Positions 51,259-62,216 of a DNA stretch of 64,000 nt are shown here, one piece after another. Both the position numbers and the translations under genes were made by a program. How positions within the stretch are numbered: the stretch's first letter is position 1; the number at the start of each line of letters is the position of its first letter. The stretch lies in NCBI GenBank assembly GCA_016617855.1, contig JAECUM010001737.1, positions 62,001 through 126,000 on the forward strand, read 5' to 3'. This DNA comes from Megalonaias nervosa. Lineage: Eukaryota > Mollusca > Bivalvia > Unionida > Unionidae. Under the pieces are notes generated by a model. That model did no database searches and was not told where the DNA came from. It saw nothing but the letters and a program-made list of their open reading frames with translations.

Positions 51259-54200
51259 CTCTTATTTGAATCATGCCCTCTATATCCCAGTATGTATATT
51301 TGCATTTAACATTGGATTTAAGCAATACTTTATTTTCAAGTCGAAAATTATCTGAGTTATTTTGGTCATATGACTCTAAATGAGAATAGAAACTACATTG
51401 TAACAAATTTTAACTGAGTAACCAGATTATACTATTGTAAATGCAAGTTAGTAAAAATGCTTAATCAACTACCCTTAATCAATTTTTTAAAATTTTCTTT
51501 ATTTGTTTTAACGTATTTTCTCAATAATGGTACATTCAAAGATTTGTAAACGCGTTTGAAACAATCTCTGTACCATGTACATGAGGACTACTACATGTGT
51601 CTTCAAATTATATTGTTCTTCCTTATTTCTGTGTTGCAGATAAAACATTACCGTAACTATTCATACATAACACACTAAAATGCATAAAATTACAGACATG
51701 GCTCCTTTATAGTTGGTATTTGAACTAAACCCTTCTTTCCAACTGAATCAACACAGATGTGAGTGCATCTATTATTAGAAGGAGGGGTTTTCATAATGTG
51801 CAATCACTCACTTTGCTTCATTACAATGGTCCCTTGATAGGATTGCAAATTTATGGTTTATTTATTTGTCTACGTACTTGTAGTAGTTTTAGGCATTGGT
51901 TCAATAGTATCTGCTTTGCTGCTTTTTCCGTATTTTCATAAATATGAGTGAAGTCAGAAAACAACTTTGACCTTGCAACACTTCTCCATTCTCACAAATT
52001 CCACAACATAGCATTGTTCCATATGTTTCTGACCTATATAATTGCATTTTAAAGTTAAATCTTAAATAACATAATACCTAGACTTTACTTTTTATGAATT
52101 GTATATTTTTCTGAATATATTTGCCTGATGATTTACGAAAAACAGACAATTTAAAAAACTGGTACTTCCCAGACATAACGATGTCCACCATTATTTCCCT
52201 GTTACTGGTTCACTTACAGTTTCAAACTAATTTTATGACGAAGTAGTGTACAAGAAGCAGTTAAAATATCCAGATCACCGATTCTGATCTTAAAACACAA
52301 ATTGCTATTTACATGCTATTGTTAAAGCTTTGAAACACAAGTTTGTATGTTTTATCATCATGGGATAACATGCAGAAATTGGGCAGTGATACTGCAGCTA
52401 ACTTACTGGGGAAAGGGTAAATGGTCAGTCAGCTATCAAAACACATGCCTGTGAATGTGCAAGAGTTTGTTTGTTGATGTAATTGATATCAAAACTAGGC
52501 CTAGCTACTGATGGCTTGATGAATATATTTCGCTACAACACAATACTACAACTAACCTTGCTAAGGTGAGGGGGCATCTCAAAAAGTATGGACAGTCAAT
52601 CTACCTCTAAAAAAATCACAGGGCAAAGTCGTTTTTGCTTTCCAAACTGAAGAAGGCGAATTTACATTTTTTAGGCGACTTAGTTGCCCACTTCACCTGG
52701 TAGCATGACTCCTGATTGTACTTCACACAGAATTAGTAATCTTTCAGGTGCTTGACAATTTATTTTGGGTTGTTCTTGATGTTTTTATTGTGGCACTATC
52801 AGCACTTTATTGGACGTATCATGCCATGGTCATGGGAACTACTTTCCTTTCCCAAGGACACAGACAGTTGACCTGGGTAGGTATTGATCCTGTGACCCTG
52901 GGATTATGAATCTGATATTCTACCAACTCAGCTGCTGCAGGGGGTGGATACAATTTGTATCCTCTCTTGGTGCCACATTGAGGATATCAGCATCCCAGCA
53001 CTGGATCAGTGAGTGATGGATATGATCCTGTTACATTAGAAACACTGTCCTCTATGTTCAGACCAACTCAGTGCCATTTTTTCTTCCGCTTTATACACAT
53101 ACAAAACATGGTGAATATTCAGTTAAGTATAGTTTATTATCTGTTCTCCACTAATATGTTTTAGATCCATTTTTGCTTCACAAGTAATGAAGGCATAATC
53201 AAATTGTTTTTTATCATCGACTGAGAAACTGGGGTAAAATGTTATCTTGCCATCTGCTGATCGATATCTCAAGTTGATGAAAATAGTTCATATTTTCTTG
53301 CCCCTACTGCTTGTGGTTGGGGTATATCAATTTGGTCCTGCCTGCCCATCCATTCATGCATCCATTAATCCAAAGAAGCATGTTGACAAGATTGCTGAAA
53401 ACTACTCAGTAAATTAAATTTTGGTAGACCTGCTTGTATTCACATTTAGATGACCAGATTTAGATTTTCAGGTGATTTCAACTACAACAATTCTTTAGAT
53501 TGTGCTTTAAACTGTTTTAATGGTTTTTTTTATGAAAAACCATGGCATGATTAAACAAGTCTCAGAACAACTTGAAGTAGACATATCAAATTTGGTATGC
53601 TTATTTGTATCCACATTTAAATCACCTGATTAGATTCTCATGTCATTATAGGAATTCATTTTATTTTGTGTACTTTTTAAAACTTTTTTGGACCTGGACC
53701 ATGTCATCTACAGTTGGTGCATATATGTTTTACAAAGACAAGTCAAATTCAGTTTAAGTTGCAAAAATAACTTATCAAAAGCTGAATGCAAAATACATAT
53801 TTTATTTAAGCAATAATCATGATCAGCTTTGCTTTTAATTCTTCATAATATCAAGGCTGTCATTGGAGATTGGCATCCATCATATTGAACAAATCACAGA
53901 GAGATGGAGTGATATTATGCTGGGTGCATATAGAACACACATACCCAGTTTGTGCATGCCTCCTGAAGGTTCATCCGGACAGGAGTATGTGCCATGCAGG
54001 TGTCCTTCATGAGAGGAATACATTTTTGCTGAGCATATTGACTTCCACTCAATGAGAAAGAAGTTTTAATTTTATGTATTCATTAGGAAAATTTCATGTC
54101 CACCCAAAGAGACCTTAGACTGGAGAATGCATTATTTGCGACCTTTTTTAAGGACTGTATACTCTGTACCTTTATTTTTTATTTTATATACATTTTAAAG

Positions 54201-56675
54201 AATTGTAATACTTTACCCATCTTTGATGTTGTTGAACTTCTTGTTTTCATTTATTTTGGAATGGTTTTATCTTTCTAAAGTTTTTGCATGCAATTCTTTA
54301 TATTTACAGTTTTAGAACTTTACTTTTAATCAGCATTCTTTAGCCATTATTGTGCTGATATGCCATTAAACAAAAATACACTGTGTAGGTCTGTTTCTCA
54401 GACATTATTGCTTGTACAGCTACAAAACATAATATGTAATGTATTTTCCAGCCTATTAGCTGATGTTGAGTAGAAGTTGAATTTGCTAATTTTGTAAATT
54501 TTCCATCTTTCATCCATAGATAGATCTATGTGGAGTGTAACACTTAGCCAGATCAACACCTGGGATTCATCTTTTTTGCTAGTAACTTCTGGTTTCATGA
54601 ATATTAATTGTATCACAGTATGCTGTGCTAGGTTAATTGTAAAAATGGAATCATTGACACTAACAAGCTTTTGGTTTTAGAGGGGTGTGGAGGTTTCAGG
54701 GCAATTGTAATCAGTATTGTTCAGTTACATGACAGTTGTGATCTTCCTCATTTATGAGAGCATTTCTGTATTCCATTATCAAATGACACCTCTGAATGAA
54801 TGGTTATTCGTATTTTATGTATGATACCTACTGTCATAGGAACCACATGGCTATGCAGTGTTACTTACATGCTAATTGAACATGCCTTGAGATTTGGCCA
54901 GGTAATTCCAGTTGACACCTTTTTGTTGGCAAGAGTCCACAGATGAGATCAAGTTAGTGAGGCTAATAATAGGAAAATATGATATTTATGTGCTTAATCT
55001 ATGGTATTTTATAAACACTCATTAAACATTTGAGTCATTTTTGTGGATTACACCCCATTATAGCATTAATTATATCATGAAAAAAATATACGGGTAGTTG
55101 CTAAAGTGCATTAAATAAAAATAATTGGTAAATCAAATATCAGTGGACTTGTGGCTTAAAATGTGATCAGAATGTTATAAAAAGTATGCAAAAAATGATG
55201 AATAAAGCACAATCCATTCAATGTAGAGTGTAAGTACTACGTTATTCTTGAATTGTGGACTCTTAAATAGTTTTCTTTTATTTCATGTAGGAGAAATAAG
55301 AAAAATGCAAGCACATACCAATGCATACAAAATAATAATTATACAAGCAGTCATATTAGTTTATAACAATTTATTGACAGGATAATTGAACAAGAATTGG
55401 TACCTGCTTTCAATTTTACCAATTATATCTCAGTCATGGTATTACTGCTACTTAAAGCAGTTTCAGTGACATAATCCATATATAGGTTGATTCAAAACAT
55501 AAGATGAAGCCCAGACTTCCAGTTCAAAATGTAATGACATATACACTGGAAAATATGGTAATTACATCTAGTGCTATACCACCATATGAATTGTAGGCCG
55601 CTGACCTATTTGATCATGTGCACATTGTACATTTAAGTTTTTGGGACACTGTTGCTTAATATGTAGTCATTACAGTATGTTGGTGCATGCATCCTGAGGA
55701 TTACTATATCACCATGTGAAGATAGGCCACTGTGATGTACTTTTCACACTGCAATGATTATGTACACTTCTTATGTTCAGGTTAGTTTCTCAGATACTGT
55801 TGATTGTACAGTGCTGAAAATAGATCTGTGCATCAGTCCTGAGAAGTAATAGATCACTATGCTAAAAGTAGGTGAATGTGGCCTATTTATGCTTCTGTGA
55901 TCATGTATATATTTCATGTATAGGTCAGTTTTTCTGCATTGTTTCTTATACAGTCATGATTCCTGATATGTGCAAGCATCCTGAAAAGTGCTATATGGTG
56001 AAATCAAAAGTAGGTCACCATAACCTGCTTTTGACACTTCAGTAACTACTCTTTACATCTTTAATGGTGTTAAGGTTTCTTTGGTGTTGTTGTTTGTAAA
56101 CCCATCAAACTGGATATGATTATACATCTTGAGAAGCACACTAAAAGGTAACTGCGACCTGCATCAGCAGCTTGGTTTGTTATTATCATCTCTGTTAATA
56201 TTAACAATTCTTTTGTCTGAATCAGTATGTGTGGGCAAACTTTGTTGTCTTCTAATAGTTTAATTTTTGGGGGTGGGTGGGTGAATGGTTGAAAATCATC
56301 CAAAAGAACATTTCTGACATCTGTCCGATGATTTTTATAAAAATGTGACAATAAAGATTGCACAAATGAAAGTATCCTGAGAAGTGGTGGGGAATTTAGT
56401 TGTTTGTTCTTTAAAGACCATGTACAACACCTTATTCATGTCTCCACCCTGCCTTTTGTTTGTACAATCACATGAAGAGTAATATTTAATATTAACATTA
56501 TATCTGATATTATGTATTTCCTTGCTTTGTTTTGTATTGTTAGTTTAATTTTATACTTACTGTGCTGTCTATTTGTTCCTACAGTGCTGTTATAGGAGAA
56601 GTGGACGAGGACACAGATTCTTCATTGGATTTCAACACAATCAAAGCAGAGCCACTTAATCCAGTTACTCACTGA
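45881..56675 (+). CDS. LSM8: LSM8, U6 snRNA-associated Sm-like protein, four coding exons
   Basis: The product is the subunit that makes the nuclear Lsm2-8 ring, which binds the 3' oligo(U) end of U6 snRNA and supports U6 snRNP assembly in splicing. Coding exons are 45881-45911, 47741-47781, 50385-50512 and 56585-56675. All introns are GT-AG and phases agree, giving 291 nt and 96 residues, the same length as human LSM8 as I remember it. The Sm1 motif spans about residues 12-45 with LKGFDQTINLIL at 27-38, where Asp31 and Asn35 sit in the RNA-binding loop. The Sm2 motif has GLYIIRGDNVAVIGE at 58-72. The acidic then AEPLNPVTH tail is typical of LSM8 and separates it from LSM1. The start has A at -3 and G at +4. 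MRPL2 lies divergently upstream. Introns are 1.8, 2.6 and 6.1 kb and full of repeats. Identity is near certain. Confidence 0.98.
46218..46429. repeat. 212-bp foldback (palindromic) element
   Basis: The left arm from 46218 (ttgatgaccagttctcgc, gtcgctatag, cgaacggatgcgaat) returns inverted up to 46429 (attcgcatccgtttgg, ctatagcgat, gacgagaacctg). The similarity continues toward the centre near 46325, so nearly the whole unit is a palindrome. It is probably a MITE-like element in LSM8 intron 1. No TSD was recognised. Confidence 0.8.
46715..47330 (+). mobile_element. LINE fragment, pre-RT linker and start of RT
   Basis: Broken frames contain FWKCIKSRKQ (47017), DKADMFKEQF (47081) and a GPGQIS stretch (47227), followed by NNITLLLVVS-like sequence. 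This is the order found between the endonuclease and RT domains of CR1/Jockey-type LINEs. It lies in LSM8 intron 1 and is followed by the SINE at 47424. Confidence 0.65.
47424..47642 (-). mobile_element. tRNA-derived SINE (MetaSINE-like) with 12-bp TSD
   Basis: Read on the minus strand, a tRNA-like head (GTGGCCGTGTGGTCTAAAGC with B box GGTTCGAGTC) is followed by a body containing ttcttcctccaccat, ctggctgccatgtatag and gcattaaaccctacaacaac. This body resembles the Meta domain of MetaSINEs. The exact direct repeat gcaaaatgattt flanks it at 47412-47423 and 47643-47654. It lies in LSM8 intron 1 in antisense, 98 bp before exon 2. Confidence 0.88.
47741..47781 (+). CDS. LSM8: LSM8 coding exon 2
   Basis: This 41-bp exon completes Lys11 and encodes TVSVVTADGRIIV, the first strands of the Sm fold. 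The acceptor is ttattttcag and the donor is gtaagt. A SINE ends only 98 bp upstream. Confidence 0.95.
48240..48548 (+). mobile_element. tRNA-derived SINE, second family, with (CA)n tail
   Basis: The head CCGCTCCGGTGGCCTAAGTG with B box GGTTCGAACC is followed by ggtactagcagctgcctcac, gcattaagaggttag, ataatgtgactgggtgg and a 3' end tacgttaaatatcaaatc then (CA)n. A short imperfect repeat tgtaaat flanks it (48231 and about 48549). It lies in LSM8 intron 2. Confidence 0.8.
48640..49070. repeat. Degenerate tandem units in LSM8 intron 2
   Basis: Blocks 'catatcaacataggtttttc / catatcaatatagcgttttc', 'actaaa(a/g)gac(g)tctt' and 'catcctgaaactctt / catcttgaaaatcttg / catcttaataatcttg' recur about three times at irregular 120-150 bp spacing. 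Confidence 0.6.
49288..49408. repeat. Palindrome with 52-bp arms, 17-bp loop
   Basis: Arms 49288-49339 and 49357-49408 match in inverted orientation with about 7 differences; shared parts include ggatatatttcatc and ggtaccaaaaatg. Weaker pairing continues about 15 bp outside. It lies in LSM8 intron 2. Confidence 0.88.
49480..50060. repeat. Worn dispersed repeat, copy 3, about four internal units
   Basis: Units of roughly 140 bp share gggctataa(c/g)tct, gctaaatgat, tcaaactcaacc and aaatttggttgaaat. Same family as 27.1 and 31.0 kb. LSM8 intron 2. Confidence 0.7.
50385..50512 (+). CDS. LSM8: LSM8 coding exon 3
   Basis: This exon encodes residues 25-66 and two bases of Val67, including GFDQTINLILDESHERV and GLYIIRGDN. 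The acceptor is gcattttcag and the donor is gtaagt. Confidence 0.98.
50685..50835 (-). mobile_element. Truncated SINE-like fragment
   Basis: On the minus strand a B-box-like ggggttcaatactggg is followed by tttcctccaccatgg, which recalls the Meta-type body. It lies in LSM8 intron 3. Ends are not clear. Confidence 0.45.
51214..51256. repeat. (AT)n microsatellite
   Basis: AT run preceded by two copies of agggagaagtg in 40 bp, in LSM8 intron 3. Confidence 0.97.
52785..52960 (-). mobile_element. tRNA-derived SINE-like element
   Basis: On the minus strand GCAGCTGAGTTGGTAGAATA and B-box-like ggatcaatacc are followed by gtccttgggaaaggaaag and cccatgacc. The layout fits a tRNA-headed SINE with a short body. 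No TSD was established. Confidence 0.5.
53330..53760. repeat. Two degenerate repeat units in LSM8 intron 3
   Basis: The block 'aaattttggtagacctgcttgtattcacatttagatgacc' at about 53415 and 'aaatttggtatgcttatttg' with 'atccacatttaaatcacc' at about 53588 are about 170 bp apart. Confidence 0.6.
55560..56050. repeat. Degenerate tandem repeat in LSM8 intron 3
   Basis: About four units of 120-170 bp share 'catcctga(g/a)(g/a)a', 'ctatatcaccatgtgaa' and 'ataggccactgtgatgtac'-like lines followed by 'tcagttttt/tcagatactgttg'. Confidence 0.6.
56585..56675 (+). CDS. LSM8: LSM8 coding exon 4 and stop
   Basis: This exon completes Val67 and encodes AVIGEVDEDT, then the tail ending AEPLNPVTH and TGA at 56673-56675. 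The acceptor is ttcctacag. Confidence 0.98.
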
Positions 56676-56966
56676 GAACCCACTTGTACAATAATTCATA
56701 TCTTAGCATTCATCATTTTCATTAGGCCTTTATCATATTTATATCATGCAAGAATGATTTAAATACAATATCATTTCTTTTTTTGCATCCTGCATCAGGT
56801 CTTGCAAATGTTTACTTGACTTAAAGAAAGAAATGGATGATATATTTCCATCTCAAAGGACATTGGAGTCTGGAGTAATATGCAAATTTTATTTCGGACA
56901 GAACACAAATTTTGATTTTCCTATCCCGTCATACAACAGTTTTAAATTTTTTATCAAGATGTACTC

Positions 56967-56972
56967 AATAAA
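56967..56972 (+). terminator. LSM8 poly(A) signal
   Basis: This is the first good AATAAA past the LSM8 stop, about 290 bp downstream. The stretch between is taken as 3' untranslated region. Confidence 0.55.
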
Positions 56973-56975
56973 AAG

Positions 56976-58530
56976 ACATCTGCTTTGTATAAATTAGTAC
57001 TTATGTTTTACCAGAGGTGATCTTTATCTTAAAAGAGAATCATTAAATATTACTGAATCATGAAATGAGTTCCTCTTTGGCAGTGAGCACATTTTATAAT
57101 ACACATACTGTTGCTATCTTGAACCTTGTACTTTGTCAGCTAGACATTTTATATGGCGTTTAATGAGTAACAAATATTTTCATTTTCTTCATGTATCACA
57201 TAAACATTTAACAATAGATTCTTTTAAAATCATCAAAGTTGTTTTATTGGTTCACTATTGCAGCGGAAAACATGTTCCATGTTCAGCTCTCCCTCATTAT
57301 GACATGGTATTTAGTATCCATCACTAACAACCACATTACCCAGCAGTGAAGAAATGCAAACAATCAAAATGTCAATGAAATGTGTTCTTGTTCATGTGAA
57401 GGGGCATGGAGGAGAGAAGTGATTTAAAAAGGATACCCATGAATAGCACATGAACAGCATTTACATACACAAAAATAAATTTGCCATGTCTTGGTGAATT
57501 TGCACTGAATTGGTAAATAATTAGTATGGATGAGAAATAAAAAAATATATTGCAGCAATGTGTTGTTCTTGAATCCACACTTACCATGTGTTTGTTAGAT
57601 CCACATGATAAGATAATCATTCCAAACCGTGCACTATGCTTTTACAAATATCTCAGTTGATGATCAGTAATGACCTAGTTCTTACTTGAGTGGAAGCCCT
57701 TTTCAGTCAACATTCGCTCATAAAACAGAACTATTTACATTCCTTTGCTATAAAACTGTTGCTTAATGGAGAACGGAAGCAACGATTACATTTGCTTTTC
57801 ACTAAATCTGGATGTTACTTCCTTATTTCCTCAGTGGAAAATTCCATTAATCCAGAGCTACCATCATATCACAGCGGAAAATTCCATTCCTTCATGGATA
57901 CCTTTATATTGTAACACCCCGTGTGTTAAATATCGAAAAGACCAGAGTTCAGGACTTAAAAATGATTTTTATAAATAAAAAAAGGTGAGATAGAATGTGC
58001 TTTTCAATCTCGCATAGTGACTTTACATAAACACAGTGTCTGTCACAACAATATCAGTCTCTGATAATACAGAGCAGATTTATTTGTCTAAATGCCAAAA
58101 GACAACGTTATAATACACCATATTATGGTGAAATTAATTCTATTATTATATTCCTGTGTATATTAACAGCTAAATTTATTATATTGACCGCAACACATTC
58201 TGACATAATAGCGTGATCTCAATAAAAAAAATATAATTTTAGTACTAGTGTACTTGAGCAGTGTGGTGGGAGATAGTGGCTTTATACAGAATTATACAAT
58301 AATTATAAAGCGTTTAAATTCAATAGCAATCATGTAATAAATCTATTTAAAATTTCTCATAACAATATGATTCAGTTTTGGGATTTTAAAGTGCCAGAGT
58401 TAATATCGTTATGTAATAAAATATAAATTAAGGTTTTCGAGTAGAGTTTAGAATATGTGGCTGAAATACTTTTCTACTTAGATGTTCATACTTTGCTGCT
58501 GTGACAGCTATCTGCCAGTGCACTGTCGTG
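56976..58530. other. No gene seen downstream of LSM8
   Basis: AT-rich intergenic sequence; the direct pair attacatttgc/cagcggaaaattccatt near 57750-57890 is the only local repetition noticed. Confidence 0.5.
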
Positions 58531-58539
58531 CACTCATGT

Positions 58540-58622
58540 TTATAGACTCCTATTCATGTCACATGACCTTAGTTAGCCAATCATTGTTTGTCCTTAAGGC
58601 TAGCCATGGCGGTAACCAAGTC
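58540..58622 (+). promoter_or_regulatory. Promoter-like segment upstream of unidentified exons
   Basis: Within 80 bp there are GTCACATGAC (E-box/USF type), AGCCAATC (CCAAT box) and GCCATGGCGGTAACC, a start-codon context that may also act as a splice donor (GCG then gtaacc). Together these look like a TATA-less promoter reading to the right. Confidence 0.35.
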
Positions 58623-59209
58623 AACTGTTCAAAACTGCATGGAAAAATCCCTCTGAACACAAAATTTAGATGGAATTAAGTTGTCCTCTCAATGTCCATG
58701 GTGTGCATTTTTACTTTTAACCTTATTTGTATATTCATACCTGCAGTTACGTAGAACTGAACGAAATGGACAAGTGAATTTCGATGCGAATCGAGCAAGA
58801 GTGCAATGTACTGGTGATGCAATGAGTCATAATACGGTTAGAAATAGTCCCTACATAGTGCATACTATTTTGCACATTAAAGCAAAAAAACAAGTTCTAC
58901 ATAACCAAGAACTTACAATAATAAACAGTAACAGTAGTTCTAACTTATTGTTCAACAAAAGTCTGACGAGAAATGTGATTCTTCGGCCAGGCACATTGAT
59001 TCCATCACTATCCTGCATCTCCGCTGTTCCAGTAACAAAACTCACCGGATGGTTGAAGTCACTAATTTATGGACTAACATCATGTTTGTGGCACAACACA
59101 CGCATGGTCCAACATGGAAATGAATAGGGCACAATAACTGCTAACATGCGAACTTCTTTCCACTTAATGTTGATGTCCCAGGGCTTGTGGCACTGTTTTT
59201 GTCTTTTAG

Positions 59210-59375
59210 ATGAATTCCTTGATGAATTCATTAATACTCGTGATGAGAGCATGACATTACGAGGACCAGAGCAAGGTTTTATATTTAGTATAAAACACAG
59301 AGTACACATTTATAAGAGATGCAGACGGCATCTAAACAATGGTGGGTGGGTGGCATATGTTCAGGAATGGAAGAA
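59210..59375 (+). CDS. Candidate internal exon of an unrecognised gene
   Basis: A good acceptor (ctgtttttgtcttttag) and a GTAAGT donor enclose 166 bp open in one frame (phase 1 in, phase 2 out). The peptide contains EFLDEFINTRDESMTLRG, then EQGFIFSIKHRVHIYKRCRR and GGWVAYVQEW. It is rich in charged and aromatic residues and is not low-complexity. I do not recognise the family. The next candidate exon (59786-59900) accepts the same phase. A possible upstream exon starts after the acceptor tacctgcag at 58746 (58747 onward, open to 59127) but its donor is unclear. Confidence 0.45.
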
Positions 59376-59785
59376 GTAAGTCACACATGGCAGATGTTTT
59401 CAGTGACAGATAAAAATCCAATGATCAAATATGCCAAAGTCTCATAGGTCAAACATCATCTCACATCTCAATGTTTATCATCAAATAATCTTCATACTTT
59501 AATTGGATAATGTTATGCATGCAAAACTCCATTCACAATACCATTAAGGTATTACAACATAATGAACTACATCATGTTTTTCGGACATTTCACGTTTTTA
59601 CATTATCATTATTATTGGAAAAGGAATGTAGTTCATAATAGTGCCTATTATTTTGGTTTGTTGAGTTAGGTATTAACAATATCACAGTAGAAAATTCATT
59701 TGTTCAAAGCTACCTTTATATCAGAGATGCTGATCAAAGGCAATATCAAAGGCAACATCACCTGCTGTTTTTCTTTTCTTTACAG

Positions 59786-59900
59786 TGGCATCATTGGTAT
59801 TTTATTAAGTAGAGTCTATATAGATGGTATTAATAGCACCATGGCAGACTTGACAGGCCTACAACCTTTGCTATTCCAGTCACATGTAGCTAGAGGTTAG
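59786..59900 (+). CDS. Candidate terminal exon of the same unrecognised gene
   Basis: The acceptor ttcttttctttacag is excellent. In the phase supplied by the 59375 donor the exon reads GIIGILLSRVYIDGINSTM and continues to TAG at 59898-59900. AATAAA occurs at 60361. It could instead continue through a weak gttagc donor. Product unknown. Confidence 0.4.
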
Positions 59901-60369
59901 CATGTAGAATTCTTGTCAGAGATCAAAGGGCTGATGTGCTTTATTTCCAGGGTACATTATGCAAATGAGTACATAAAAAATGGTGCTGATGACCTTGTTT
60001 GGTAACTTGCATAGTAGCTGTATTGGAACTTTGATTGCTAGTTGGGTTGCTTATGTAACTGGTATTTGTCTATTGCCACATGGGCTGCTTCAAATCACAC
60101 AGCAAATTGGAATACAGTTTTAGCTTTTCTCAGTTACTGGAAGGTAGGTCATAAAACATTTCTTTCCATGCAATACATGTAAAGAAAACATTGATATACA
60201 TGTAGCTTGCACTACAACAGATCCCTCTCTTTCTCTATGCCTCCCCCCCCCTCCACCACCATGAACACTAGCCTTACAGGGATATTTTTATAAATATCAA
60301 AATCATAAATTTACACGTCTTGTATATACAAGTATTTCCATTTTGCAAAACGTTTAAAATAATAAAAGT

Positions 60370-61054
60370 CAACAACAAAGTAGACACAAGTTCATTTTAA
60401 ATTTTCACTTTGTATTCTAAGGAAATAAATTATTTGTTAAATTTTATGAAACTTGCTGGTTTTGCTTTCTCTGTTACTTTGTTTAAGACCATAGAGTTGT
60501 AACACTTAAAAGTTGTAAATGCTAGTTGCATGAATATTTTAAATTGACTAATTTGTTATTCCTTAACAGCTTTCTATGAGTTGACTTATAATTTGTAAAA
60601 TTGGATTTCAAGTAAAAAGTCCTGTTTTTTACTTGGGAACTTTTATGATATCCAGGTCATATTCTTCCACCACTGCATTGCATAAAACTCGTGAAGAATA
60701 AAACAAAGACAACAAAGTCATCTTTAAAGCATGTATCTAAGAAACCACGGAGATCGTCATTAGTTTGAAACGTGCAGTACAAGACAAGTGTTACATGACA
60801 AAAACATGGTCATCTGACTATACTCTTGGGTCAGTACCTATACAGACAAAAAAAATTATCTTCAGATGCTCATGTAAAATGTATATAATCTGACACATCA
60901 CACATAAGAAAATTTAAACAATATCAGTATTCTAGAATCATTCTTAATAAAGCATGTTCTGCATCCAAAGCAAATAGAAAACAAACCTTGTATAACTGCC
61001 ATCTGATTTTGTCTCCTTTTCTAACGAAATGAGATCATTTAATATCTTGCTAGT
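60370..61054. other. No gene seen before the 49-bp array
   Basis: AT-rich sequence. About 55 bp at 60399-60456 closely resemble 41927-41984 (attttcactttgtattcta and ggaaataaattatttgtt), so a dispersed repeat is present at both places. Confidence 0.5.
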
Positions 61055-62216
61055 CTAAGTGCATTAACCTTTCAAACATCGCATACATATGCAGGTCAAT
61101 AATCTAAGGGCATTAGCCTTTCAAACATCGCATACATATGCAGGTCAATAATCTAAGGGCATTAGCCTTTCAAACGTCGTATACATATGCAGGTCAATAA
61201 TCTATGGGCATTAGCCTTTCAAACGTCGTATACATATGCAGGTCAATAATCTATGGGCATTAGCCTTTCAAACGTCGTATACATATGCAGGTCAATAATC
61301 TAAGGACATTAGCCTTTCAAATGTCGTATACATATGCAGGTCAATAATCTATGGGCATTAGCCTTTCAAATGTTGTATACATATGCAGGTCAATAATCTA
61401 TGGGCATTAGCCTTTCAAATGTCGTATACATATGCAGGTCAATAATCTAAGGGCATTAGCCTTTCAAATGTAGTATACATATGCAGGTCAATAATCTAAG
61501 GGCATTAGCCTTTCAAATGTAGTATACATATGCAGGTCAATAATCTAAGGGCATTAGCCTTTCAAATGTAGTATACATATGCAGGTCAATAATCTAAGGG
61601 CATTAGCCTTTCAAACGTCGTATACATATGCAGGTCAATAATCTAAGGGCATTAGCCTTTCAAACGTCGTATACATATGCAGGTCAATAATCTAAGGGCA
61701 TTAACCATTCAAATGTAGTATACATATGCAGGTCAATAATCTATGGGCATTAGCCTTTCAAACGTCGTATACATATGCAGGTCAATAATCTAAGGGCATT
61801 AGCCTTTCAAACGTCGTATACATATGCAGGTCAATAATCTAAGGGCATTAGCCTTTCAAACGTCGTATACATATGCAGGTCAATAATCTAAGGGCATTAG
61901 TCTTTCAAACGTCGTATACATATGCAGGTCAATAATCTATGGGCATTAGCCTTTCAAACGTTGTATACATATGCAGGTCAATAATCTAAGGACATTAGCC
62001 TTTCAAATGTCGTATACATATGCAGGTCAATAATCTATGGGCATTAGCCTTTCAAATGTCGTATACATATGCAGGTCAATAATCTAAGGGCATTAGCCTT
62101 TCAAATGTCGTATACATATGCAGGTCAATAATCTAAGGGCATTAGCCTTTCAAATGTCATATACATATGCAGGTCAATAATCTAAGGGCATTAGCCTTTC
62201 ATATGTTGCATACACA
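61055..62216 (+). repeat. 49-bp tandem array, 24 units
   Basis: Units begin ctaagggcattagcc and include gtatacatatgcaggtc; starts fall on an exact 49-bp grid from 61055 to 62182, the last unit partial. Variant units (ctatggg, ctaagga; aacgtcg, aatgtag, aatgtcg) are distributed non-randomly. Head-to-tail with no spacers, so it is a satellite and not CRISPR. Confidence 0.98.

Noticed and set aside
58681..59127. 148-codon open frame starting at TTG
   Set aside because: No ATG at its start, and TTG initiation is not expected in a nuclear gene. Only the part after the acceptor at 58746 could be an exon, and its donor is uncertain.
61055..62216. Regular 49-bp repetition that could be taken for a CRISPR array
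   Set aside because: Units abut head to tail with no unique spacers, and the surrounding genes are eukaryotic.
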